Source: Opisthorchis felineus (Eukaryota; Platyhelminthes; Trematoda; Opisthorchiida; Opisthorchiidae). Taken from it: 64,000 bases of DNA. Below are positions 25,301-38,300 of this stretch, piece after piece. Each line of letters begins with the position of its first letter. The stretch's first letter is position 1. The notes beneath the pieces are model-generated. The model made no database searches. It saw only the letters and a list, made by a program, of their open reading frames with translations, and had not been told where the DNA came from. The stretch lies in contig SJOL01009466.1 of NCBI GenBank assembly GCA_004794785.1, positions 3,714 through 67,713 of the forward strand. The letters run 5' to 3'. The translations under genes and the position numbers were made by a program.

Positions 25301-28300
25301 CGTATTGCTTATGTGAAGCATTTTAGTACTATCTGAAACACTCCCTAATCAACGTAACTCATTGGGGTTTAGTGACTTTTTGTAAGTGATCAGGAGTGCT
25401 TGGAAAGAAATAGGGTGAGAATAACTCATATACGGTACGTGTGTTCCATTGTTTATCGTGCTGCACTTTTGTACGGATATTCAGAGTAGTCGACTACTGC
25501 CAAAAATAAAGTTTTGGATGCCATTTTCCATGGACCGACTGGTGGCCCTAAGCTGACTTTTTTTGCACCTCCCAGTGATGCCGTTCCTCTGGCTCCAGAA
25601 TCACAATTTTCCAGTCCAGTTTCTCACCCGCCAACCCTGTGTGGTCTTTCAGACTGTCACAACTCCTAGACGACCACATAGAAGCTGAATTTCATAAACA
25701 GTTCCTAATTTTCACTTCATGAGAACGTCGATTACAGGAGTGTGACTGATTGTATTAGCATAAGAGTGTCTCTAACTTATTGAGCTTCCAGGTTACCTAA
25801 GGGCTCTAACAACCGGTTGAGTGAGTAGTATCCCTCATCACTGCAGCCAACATAAGGCACTCCCGACCGAAAGCTGCCACTTTAATGTGGTGGTCGGGCT
25901 TGAGCGCTGCAATGATCCCGCGGGGTACATTGGCTGGAACTTCGTTCCACAAGGTGCAACCATACCAGGAAGGCCAAAGGAGAGCGGGCAGACCAAGAGC
26001 AGCGAGACCTAGTAATACAAGTAATCGTGCTACGAGGCGGTCTGGGAGTAGAGTCGTACTATCCTGTGCGATAGGAGTGCGAAGGCAATAAGGTGTTTCC
26101 CTCAGGCGACCAGCATGTCCATGCTCACGGAAGCAACGATGCTGTCTTCCCACGAGAAAAGACGGCTCTAAAAACCGCATCATCCGATCGCCCAACCGTT
26201 GACCGTGACCACCGGCGCATTATCCAATACGGTCGAAATACTTCTTAAAAACCAGAGTACGGTGCTGTTCAAAGGGCACCCGCTGCGCGCAGCCCTATCA
26301 GGATGGAGACAGTAATGCCTTACACCCTGCGCCCTCGGGTTGGACCAACCCACTACAGCCGAGCAAGTCAGACTATTGAGTCATCGGCTCCGGGAAGGGT
26401 CCCCAAAGAAAACCCTACTGTCCACTGCCTCTCGGGTCAGACTTTTGAGTAAGGGTAGGGAGAGAGTCCCTGAACAAAACCCTACATCCTCCCGCAGCTT
26501 TGTGGGTCAGACTTTTGAGCCAAAGGTGGGGTACCTCAAGCATACCCTCTTCCTCGGCCTGGGCAACCGGGAAGTACTACTTTCCCACACAGTTCTCTGT
26601 CCACCGATGTCCCTCCCCACCCCCTTCCCATCACACCAGCAAATGTTGCTGGGTCATTTGATTGTCAGTTGTCCGACCGATGTGATTTATGCACCTCGCT
26701 GCCTATTAACAATAAACAAGCTAACATCTTTCTCAATCCACGCGATTCCCTCCACATGGGAGCTTTTAAATCGGCAAACATGCAGTGCTCGCCGAGACCG
26801 TATTCTCCCTTAGAATTGACATATGCTGTCTCCGAGACACGCATACAAGACCCAACCGTGGTTATGCGTCTCCGAACACCAAGGAGGAACTCAATTCTTT
26901 CATATTTCTCCCTCCGGTGATTCAGAAACGATGACTCGTGGCACATTTGGCGTGGAATTTGCACCCAGCCCCAGAGCTGAACGCGCCTTGCTGTTCTGGA
27001 TCCCAGTGAATAGTCGTCTTTGCGCCGTCCAGTTATCCAGCTCAATCAGGCTCAGTGTCTCTGGACTTAAACGGTGCCCGTTTGTAGTGTTGGCGTATGC
27101 CCGGACGGACTGTAGTTCTGCCGCTTTCTATCCGGGCTCATTCGTCGAGCAAGATTCAGTGACTTAGTGATCGTTGCGGGTGATATGAATTCCCAATTTG
27201 GTCGTCTGGGCTCCTTGGAATCACATTTGGGCGGTCAATTTGGAGTCGATTCTCGTCACACGGACAACGGAGAGAAAATCCTCCAGTTGTGTGCTGATCA
27301 TGAATTGTTTCTGGCCAGTACAAACTTTCAGCATAAACGTTCCCAACGCGTAACCTGGCGGCCACCAAATGCAAATCAACCGTGGACTCAGTTGGACCAC
27401 GTGGCCATCAGCCACCGATGGAGGACCACAATTCAATACTGCCGTTCCTTCTGGAGCACACCACTTTATTCCGATCACGCCACGATGCGTGGACGCCTGA
27501 CAACTCGTTTCCCTTCAGGCCCTAGCAAATCAGCAAGAAGCATGCCAATCCACCATCTTCAAAGGACTACCATAGCTCAACGGTATCGATCTGAGCTAGC
27601 TCAACAACTCTACAGTAAGCCAATACTGTACTGTTAGTGAGCACGTGGACGAATCATGGCAAAATGTGAAAGCTATGTTGGCGGCGTTCAGTGCTGTCTG
27701 TCCGACTTCTCTGATTCGACCACAAGACCAGTGGATGTCATCGAGATCGCTGGTCATGATTGATGCCAGGAAATCCATACCAGCAGGCAACGAGTACGGC
27801 GGCGCACGCAAATCCCTCAGACGCCACACAGTGAAGATCTCTAGTGGACGTCGAAAGCTCGAAATATGGAGATGGCTTTTGCTACCGGGTGCAGCCGTGC
27901 CCTGGTGTCAGATAAGGCTGTCTTATCTCACCCTTCCCCCTCAACTTCGTCATTGATACGATTATGGAGGACTCACTACCACCCTCTGATGCCTGTGAGA
28001 TTGAAGTGTTCCCTGGGCGTTCGCTCACAAATATCGAGTCCGCAGTCGACATAGCTGTTCTTGAATCTAACGCCATGGTAATGCAAGTAGTGTTAAATAA
28101 TCTAAATAATTCTGTCTCACGGTGTGCCATGCGCTTCACACCTGAAAAGTGCTGCTGCAAGACTGGCTGGGTTCGAACCCTAACCTCATGCTTGCGGATA
28201 AGCCGATTGAGGCAGTAGACAAGTTTGTCTACCTGGGCAGCTGTATCGCGATATTTCCATCCGGATTGGGAAGGCCAGAATAGCTCTCGTGAACCTGTGT

Positions 28301-31300
28301 CACCTGTGGCGTAGGCGCGACATCACTTAACCGTCAAGGGTCGGGTTTACGATGCTGCGTGTTATTATACAGGTCAGAAACCTAGCAGCTGCCCGCCGAG
28401 GACATCAAAAGATTCTCGGTGTCTGACCATCGATGTTTTCGGCGTATTGCCCTAGTCTGGTGGTAACACCGGATCAGTAATGTTGAAGTACGTCGGATGT
28501 TTTTTGGAAGAAATAACTTGCCCACGATGGGTGAACTGATCACACTGCATAGGTTGCGCTGGTTTGGTCACGTGTTCCATATGCCATTCGACCGGTTTCC
28601 CCGAAGGAATCTTTACGCACAACCACGTGAAGAGTGGAAACGAGCCAGGGGAGGCCAAACAAGGACTTGGCAGCAAAGTATGAAAGCCATTACCAACAAA
28701 CTCAGCTCTGCTTGTCATTGCGGTCTCCCCGGATGTGTACCATGGGACGAGACGCATTAATGGTTAGAGACATTGTCAGACATGGCCCAGTCGCGCCCTC
28801 AATGACGCTCGTGCATCCAAGTGAGTGCCTTCAATGCATAGCGCCCTTCTCAATCTCCGCAATTAAAAGTCCACTGACACCCCTGTACTTACTCATCACT
28901 TATATCAGCTACCGCCTCCATTGCGCAGCTCTCTACCCCACCTCCCCAAATCATCGGTGAGCTAAACTGTACCAGCTATAACTACTGTACGGCAAGTACA
29001 CAGTTCTTACAGCTGATCATGATGAGGGTTATTCTGATGTAGAGGTTATTCCAGGGTTCCGGATCCATGCATTGGCGTCTAATAACTGGATCGCGTGAGA
29101 AAACGTGACGAAAACAAGTTGCTTATCCAGCTGAAGATAGAGTTCAACCTGAGGTTATTTTCTAGGTATTCGATTAAAGCCAACGCCCCTTGACCATTTG
29201 TACGAAGTGACTTATTTCTGTATTAGGTGGCTGCATGCAGTAAAATTTCTGAAGATAGGAACCTCAGCCTAATGTTGCAGCGCAGTGTGGGTATTTACGC
29301 AGTAGAAAACTGCATACCAATTTTTTGTGGTTTCCGTTACTAGGATCGGCCTCAGTTCTTAAAAAGCGAATGTTGAACTGGCGTTCTAATACGTACAAAC
29401 GGTGCGATGTTCTTCGGAATTAGTCGCGCGTTGCTGACACTTCATCTGTGAAAAGTTGCGTAAGCATTTATGGCCGAACCTAAATATGTGTATGCCGTGT
29501 GCAAAGTGACCGTGTTTCTATACAACGGGCACCATTTAGAGTGTTGTATTCTATAATGTGCCCTTCTGTAATAGGTGAACGTCATACAACATCGACAGAA
29601 TCGAAGGAAGCAGACTGAGCTTTTATAATTTGCATGTTCACTTAGTGTACATTTCTGTCAGTAGGAATAAGACAAATTAGCATCATCAATGAGAGATTCA
29701 GGTGGGTCTCCCGGGAAAACCAAATTGGTATGCAAATGAGTGTATTTCGCTAAGATAACCTAACGCTTTTTAGATGAACCTGGAGTCCCGTTTAGTGAAG
29801 CGTTTTTTTGAGACAGGTCGATTTCAACACTGTCGGGACCAAGAGACTCAGGATAAACATTTACTAAATATTTTGTGATGGCTTCCGATAGATCTGTCCC
29901 CACTTTTCAACAAACGCATCTCTATAGACCAGCCATGTCAAGCGAAGTATACTCGTTTGTCTTACGCAAATCAGGAACGCTTACTACCATTGCATGGAAC
30001 GGACCATTGTAAAGAGAGGGGATTCGGCTTTTCACATTTAAGCGCTAGAGTTCAGAAAACGTAAACTACAAGCTCAGAAATTATGTAGAAAGGATGATTC
30101 ACGTGTAAATGTCGGTGTTATCCAGACTGATGGCAAATGCTAATTTGGGTCGCCGAGGTCTTAAAAGGGGTTATTGGGGGCACTCCGCATTGAACTTTTA
30201 CCTCCAAAGTTTGATTACAATGTTCGGATAATGTATGGGACGTTTCGTTCTTGGACCTCATCATCAACTCTCAGTTCGACTGCTCAGTTCCGGAGGCCGT
30301 GTGAGGTTTGGCCTTCTCAAAGAGTAACTGAAGATCCCGCGGTCACAAGCAGCAAGCCATAGAAGTCTCACCTTCTCTACCGCTTGTCGGCTAGATGCGT
30401 TTGAGAGCTCTATGGGGACCTGCGTAAGGTCCGTTTGTTGATTGACGATGTTGGACGATAAACCGATGGCCATGTAGACTACTGAGTGATTGATGTACAT
30501 TTTGAAAACGATTCAACTCTTTAGGTGGATTCTAATCACCAGCTTTCGTTCACTGGTGCTGGCTAAGTTGCTGGACCGCATGGGTTAGCTCTTCATCATT
30601 GTTATCATTTCAGAATGGAATATCGGTCAAGAATAAGAGCGTTTCCGACATCCTTTTAGCACCACTCTATTTCAGAACTTATCCTTTTTACCACCGATTC
30701 TAGCTTGTATACTCTTGTACCCTTGATGTATCTTATGGTCCGGTGCACATTCACTATGACCACAAAATGCTAATTGCTCTTTGTTCATTTCAGCTTTGTG
30801 CGAAAGTGTGTTAATAATTTATATCGTTTTGGTCTTAAATGTGCTTGTTAACCTGTTCGTGCTCGATTCATTGTCCCAGAACTGGGAACGCACATCACTA
30901 ATACATTATGAATGACTTTTACATATCCTCAGGTCTTGATGGCAGCACCACAGCTAGTGAGCGAGAAAAGCTGATCAATAACTTTAATGACCCGAAGAAT
31001 CCGGCCAAGTTGTTTCTAGTCTCTACCAGGTAGGCACTTATTCTGATTGACGACCTTACTCCGTGTTTTCGTAATATACAAGCAATTTTACATTTGATTG
31101 TTTTCCGTACAAATTTCCAAGATTTCTGCTTAACAAGCTCTTCCTGGTTTGACAGAGCCGGTTGCTTGGGTGTCAACCTGATTGGTGCAAACCGTGTTGT
31201 GGTCTTTGACGCATCGTGGAACCCTTGCCACGACTGTCAAGCCGTGTGTCGTGTTTATCGCTATGGCCAGGTGAAACCTTGCTACATATATCGACTCGTG

Positions 31301-34300
31301 TCAGATAACACCATGGAAAAGAAGATATATGATCGACAGGTATACTGGTTCTCCTTTGTTTTTGTTTGTTTTTGTTCCTTGCTTTCAAGTAATGACGAGC
31401 AAAGAGACCCTTCCACTTCATTCGCAATCGTTTAACTGGACCAGTCTGATATCTGTGGATTTAGTCTGTAGTTTATGATGTTCTTCACTTAGCATGTAGG
31501 ACCAGTTATTTTGAATTCCCATACGGAAACCTGAAATAGCCTGGTGCTGCAAATTTTGTTGGAGAATGTCAGGAGGTTGAAATTAATTCCGTACTTGTTC
31601 GAATATCTCATGAAGACCAGCTTACTGGATGATGAATGATAAATAATTTATTCAACGTCCAACTTTGCATTATTGAACCTTGTTTATTCCCGTGTGTTCG
31701 TAATTGTACGCAAAAATAGGATTTCTCAGTGTTTCCATTACTTCACAGATTGTTCTTTAGACTTGCCGTTGTGAATGTTTGACCAACCATAACTACTGCT
31801 CTTCGTACCTTTTGCACAGGTAACCAAACAAGGTATGTCGGACCGTGTGGTTGATGAGCTGAATCCTTCACAACAGTTCACTCGCTCCCAGGTTGAGCTG
31901 CTTATGTCCTTCGAGGATAAAGATATGCAAGGTATATCACACGAGGATTTGCAAAACTGCTCCGATCTCGTTGAACCTGACCCAGTATTGTCCTCGGTTT
32001 TGCAGAAGCACAGATCATGGATTACAAAGGTATCGATCAGTATCCTTATCTTTGTATTTCCTATCAAAAGCGATGTACAATGATCCCATCACTCTGCTAC
32101 ATGCCTGTTGGGTTTTGTTTGCTTACAGACTCCTTTCACCCACGAGTCTCTCCTGATTGATCGGAAGGATTACCGTCTAACGCGGGTAGAAAAACGATTG
32201 GCCAGGCAACGCTATGAACAGGAGAAACGCTTGAGTTTGAGTTACCAGAAAGCGCATCTGTTCCAGTTCCAACAGATGCAAGCACTCCAGCACCAACAAC
32301 TGCTCGCCGCCGGAATCAACCCGGCGCAATTAAACCAGTCCACGTGAGATCTATGACAACACAATTACATTTGATTGCGGTGTTTTGTAGATAATAAAAA
32401 TCGTTCAGATGTAACATCCCTTCGGTGCCTAGCTGCCGTGCCACCCGAAGGAAGCACGAGGGCTGGGATACTGCCAGGTTGCCCAAGCCTAGACAAAGGG
32501 AGTCGAGAGGCAGAGGTCGGGTTCGAACCACGGACCTTCCGGTCGGTAAATTTGCGCTCTGACCACTGGCACAGCTTATCAACAGAGGAGGAACTTCAAC
32601 TTAACACGGATGGTGGAACCGGCCTAGGTTAGGTCATGTTATCACTTAGCGGTGATACATGAGGACTGCAACCAGTTATGTAATAGCTGGATTAGGGCAT
32701 AGTGATGGAACACAAATGCGGCAACACATTAGTAGTAAATACTGGTGCTTAACTGCCATACGACCATAACGAAGAATGGCCTGTTAATGTGTGGAAATTT
32801 AGCACAAACGGACTTATGACAAGGTGCTTATACCTCTGAACATCAAAGAAACAAACGCCTCTGAGCATTGGAGTAAGACGCCATCGTTGGGATTGATCCA
32901 ACATCCCTTGCGAACCTTACCCTACATGGTTTTAGCAGACAAAGATAAACAGGCTTTAGGTGGGTAGTCCCACTAGGTCCTTACCACTGGTACCGGCTAC
33001 ATATAATATCCTATAGGGTTTTTCACAACGTACAGTGAGAATCACGTGGATACCAGCCGGAAGGCTCAAAGAGTACGCAGCATTCAGGTTGACAGTATCT
33101 GCTTTCATCTTAGGTTGCCGTTTTACATCCCCCTTCTACCTGAACCTTTCGTCAACAAACGGTCGGAGTAGGAAACTGTCTTCTTCGGTAAACCGTGGTT
33201 TGGGATGCCTGGTAAATGCCAACTACCTTAACCTGTTAAACGTTTTCCACTGCTCTAGTGATTCGGATTCATCACCACATGCTAACATCGCTGGTTAGTG
33301 TCAGTGGCAGAAACAGTTCAGATGCACACTCAATACATGGCTTGTCTTTCTCGCTCTCCTCACTTCAAGAAAAACACTCAGTGTTACCAATGTATTCATC
33401 CTTAAAATATCAGCTCGCTTCTAGTGCCTAGCTGTCTGTTCACACTCACCATCAAGGGTAAACGAAAGTGTGGCAACTAGAATCACTTTTGTGTACGCAG
33501 TTCGTAGGCGACAGTGATGCTTCTGTGTTTTGATGTAGACTTAAGGACTCGTCCTCCATCACCACTAACGTTTGATCCCTACCATTCCTACAATTCCTTT
33601 CGAAGGCGGATTCTCGCCTACTACCCGTTTGTTTCACAATCCTTCAACTCGACCCATATTTTCACATTTTGCTCAGCGCCCGTCCCTTTGTAGTCCTTAA
33701 TCATATCCTGTGTCACCCTATGATTACCAATGATATAATCTCTGATTTACTTTGAATGCTCATTAACTTGAGTGTGACCTTGTAGTTTAGTTTTACACTC
33801 TTGGTTATGTAATCTTCGATAACTCGGATTGGTTCTGGTGTTTCTTCCATACAGATCTTGCAAGCTGCGATCCTTTTTGACAAATAACCATGTTGCTCGA
33901 GTTTCCTGGCCTTTTTCCTTCTCTGGGATTCGATCACCACCCTACTTGTCTTCCCGGTCGCCAAATACATGTGCCTCTGACTTTACGGGTCTGCATTTTG
34001 TTTATTTCGTCCTCATATCCCACTCCATCACGTCATAGCTTTGAGCGTCGCACTGTTGTAAACGAGGGAGACAAGTGCCAATGTATGTTTAATGGGGAGA
34101 TATTTCAGCAAGCAATCCGTAATCGGAGCAGTGGGGATTCATGTGTCATGTCCGCACAAGTGATAGGCGACTTTTCAAATGGCTAAAGGCAAGACGAAGG
34201 AGGGTTCGACTACTACTTGACGATTATAAACCCTCTGCTATCTCCATTAGTAGCCTGTGTCGTTGGAAGTACCACTGGTCAGTTCTCGTGGACAGTTCTT

Positions 34301-35342
34301 ATTGAAAGGTGCTGTTTCCATTTATATGATCGTGATCTTTATAATAATGCTAAATTAAAGTGATCGTTTTTTCTTAACCCCTTTCGAACCGGCCCTCAGT
34401 GGAGGGAGTGCACTTCACTATATTATTAGGGTTGCTTTGTTTCTGTCCATCCAATTGACCGCGGTTTGCTTAATTCGACTGCAATTAACCTAACTATTGT
34501 TATTGTTGTCACTATCTATAGTAAACTTTGTGCAAATTTAGTGCCTAGACGAGAGGTTACGTGGTCCCATCAAGATAGCTCACGATTATAATAGGACTGC
34601 TCACTTTATGAATTAAATTAGGGCTTTTTTCCTTGGTCATTCGGGCATGGTTTCAACTTTGTTATTTTTTAGGTTCGATACTTTTAGGCCCCTTAGGTGT
34701 ATCTTCTACTGATGTTCAGCTCACATTCTTTGACTGTATCACCCCGATTATCACAGGATCGTCCCAATTCTTCTGGTATTTCTCTGACTCAAGCCCAATG
34801 TGAATCTCTGTGTGAGTATATCATTCTCACAAGGACTGGCAGGCACGAGCCGATTTGCGGAGGACAGCTTCTCATAGGTGCTTAAGGATAGACCTGTCCT
34901 AGAAACACCATGCCGTCGGATATCTTACGACTTGTGATGTAACCGTAATGTTCCTTTAGATGTTACGGTTATTACTCCCTGCCTGTCTGCGGAGGGAAAC
35001 CATACTTATTTGTACTTTATTGGCAATCATCTTGATGTCAATTATTCTTCAGTTGGGGTTTTTCTTACATCAAGCTTTTTTCCTGCTCATCGTCAGCCTC
35101 TTTTCGCGCACTCCTAATATCCTGTCACGTGGCAGTGGATTCAATTATCGACCAACCTACACGAGTGGTATGGCTGCCATTGACGCTATGCGCCAAGTTG
35201 AACGTCAGTCACATACGAACACAGATCAATTACAGAGTAAGTTACCTTACTTTCCTCACGATTTTTGGCTCAGCAATTTCCGTCCGGTGTGCTGCTACAC
35301 AGTTTAAGATTCCGAGTTGAAGTCGGAGTGAGATGTGTAATG

Positions 35343-35374
<32 letters not shown>

Positions 35375-38300
35375 TAAATAATAATAATAATAATAATAAT
35401 GACTGCAGTGATACCCTGCGCACTATGGTTGCTTTCGGTCAGGAATCTGGGACGGAACATACTTCCGGTCATGTAGTTTAGTTTCGGTCGTTTTCAAACT
35501 TTTTTGAATCCTATGGATATTTCAGGTTGACGAAATCCGATTTTTTGTGAGTGGTTGCTTGAATAGTTTCCGCGTTCCGAGACTAAAGTCACAGAAGTTG
35601 TGTTCAACCAAACTGAATGTTCGCAAAATTCTATCGTTTTCTATGTCGAATCTCAGCGACTAATCAGCGGGTTTTCTTTGACATACACCGACACTATGCA
35701 AACCTATTCTCACGACTTTCCTCTACGATAGTTATCTGCCATTGTAGCTGAAAAAATGTTTGATGCTTTGTTTGGTCGCAAGTAAACCATGTTTCGTTGT
35801 TGAACGAAAACAGCAGGACGTCTGGTTTGCTATTTTCACCCTACCCAATGTTTTTTAACTTACTCGTTAGCTTCGGTAGAGAGTTCGTCCTGTCATTGAA
35901 GCCAATTCATGATGAAAAACCGAGAAGCACTGTACAGCTGGTTTGTTTTTATTGGGAATCACCAGCAGTGCCCATCTCATGAAACTGAAAGGGTTTTGAA
36001 CCCGCGACATTCGGGTCAGTGGTTGAACACTTAACCGTTTGGCCACGAGGAATGTGATAAGCTCTCAATTACCGTTTAGCTGGCCGAATGATCTTGCGTT
36101 GGAGGGATTAATGCGGACCTTTTTTCAGATTTTTCAGGCGCGTGCATTCACCATGTTTTGTTTTATTCATCTCAGTGTTGCTTTGCGGTTGACAAATATT
36201 TATCTCTTCGGAACGTTCATGCGAGCAATGTTTTTGACCGGTAAATTTGTAGAAACGGGATCTGTTCGAATAACTTCAGGTACACTTAGGCCCTATTGCT
36301 CCATAGCTGTAATGTGGGTTGATGAATTTCATGCATTATAGCCGTAAGCAATAGTGTTCAGCCTCATAGTCCTTTGATGACGGCAACGAAACTCATCTCT
36401 GGTTACTGTGTGATCGAGTATGTGACACGAATGACTTACGAGAAAATTGCTTAATTTTTATACCGGCGAGTGGCAGTAGGTTTGTTTTGGATTCTTTGGA
36501 TAGTGCGGCCGGCAAAAGGTTTTCCGATGAGAATAACCCGTCGTTGACGCTTCAACTCTGTTTTCTCGACCGTCAAGGCCTTTTTGGCGCTGCTAGCAAT
36601 GCACTGAAGCGATGCGACAGGTAAGCGTTCTCCTGGAGCGCTGATGGGAACCGATCTGTGGACAAATAAATCATGGTGTGACAGAAATTTGTACTCCTGA
36701 TACCTGGATGCGATCTATGCATATATTTGCCAACGTTACCTTATTCTGGTTATAATTTCCAGTCCATAGGTATTGTAGTCTATAATTCAATCCGCTTGCG
36801 ACCGGTACTGTTATTTTGTTCTATGCTAGCTTCTGAAGTGAATTCTGACCACAAATTCCATTCATCCTGTGCCTATGCTTTCCTGTTCTCAGTGCCGTCC
36901 GCATGGGCTTCCAACTGCAAAGTGACCAGGATTGTAGCTACCACCGGTGAGTAGTTGCCCAAATTATCTGCAGTCAAGTGTATGTCAATCCGGCGTCATA
37001 CTCATTGTTTTTGATGGGTTCGGGGACAGTCGCATTTTGGCTACTTTTCTGCAATTTCATTTCAATTTCTCCTCGTTTTCACCTTTGCAGACCTGTATTT
37101 CCCGTCCACAGTTGAAAACAAGACAGTCGAGAGGAAAATCCCCAAGGGTGAAGTGATGGAAGTTATACAGACTTCGAAAGGCAAATATCTGCGAATCGTA
37201 CGCACGGGCGATCTGTTTGTCGTGAAGACGAGTTCGCACACTCCTAGTGATGCGGATTCTAAAGCTGACGCAGCTGCGGCTACAAGCTCTTTCGGTAATA
37301 ATGGCGCGTCTGCATCGACGACACTGGCCTCCGTCTCTTCTTTCGCTGCACCCACGTGTGATTCCCGTCAAGCTGCGCTATCGCCTCCTCGAATTTCAGA
37401 GCCAGAAGTGCAGTCGCAAAACACCGATTCGAAGACATCGCTGGAGCCGGCCAACCCAGAAGGCGTGACTATGACTTCTGCCTCCGTTTCCTGCAGCAAT
37501 GTTGATGCCAGACTGCGAGCTTTGTTCAGCGAAGCGGGAAGTCGATCCACCGTTTGTCCTCCGACAACAGTTAACGCGGCACATGATGGCTCATCGGGAG
37601 ATCCGACCAAATGTTTGCCTGCATTTTCTGCAACTGAGCCACCCCAAACGTCAGTCTCTACAACCCCCTCTTCGATCCGATTGCATCATCCAACAAATAC
37701 AAGTTCCGCTTATCCTAGCATCCACCACATGGACCATGCTCCCAGTACTACCTCTAGTAGCACTTCTGTTGCTCATCAACAACCTCACAGTGAATCAACT
37801 CAAAACCAGTTTTCTCTGTCCTCTCAATCAACACAGGTCTCCAAACATTTCGAAGCCCGCTCTCGGGTTGATGCCTACCAGCACCAGTTCGATCAGCAGT
37901 ACTTTGGGCAGCTGGCACAGCGCCAACAGCATCAACAGACCTCTTCTTGGATTTGTCCGAATTGTAGGCTGCCAGCCACCAGTTGCACATGTAACACTCC
38001 ATCCGGAATAGCAAATGATTCTGACAAATCTGCTACGCGAGTCTCTGCCCAACATCCACTGTCTCCCACTTCTTTTGGTCAACAATCGAGTTGTAGTTCC
38101 TTCGCATTGTCTTCTGGCACAAATCAACCTGCTTCTCCGAAACAAGAACGCAAAGAACCCCACAACAACGCCTTCGTCGGCTCCGCGAATTACGGTTCAG
38201 TGGCTACTTCTCAGTTCTATTCACCTGAAGCCGTCAACAGGCGACAGCAGCAACAACAACAGCAAGAATACTTGAGGGCCGCTGAAGAAGTGGCTCGTCA

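Noticed and set aside
25806..26195. 129-codon minus-strand frame
   Set aside because: It lies opposite the 5' region of a plus-strand LINE, has no known motif, and the matching region of another LINE copy lies at 46-47 kb; chance frame in GC-richer DNA.
34757..34810. Extra RAD54L2 exon after TTATCACAG
   Set aside because: Joined to exon 13 (two codon bases carried over) it gives a stop within about ten codons; exon 13 joins exon 14 cleanly without it.
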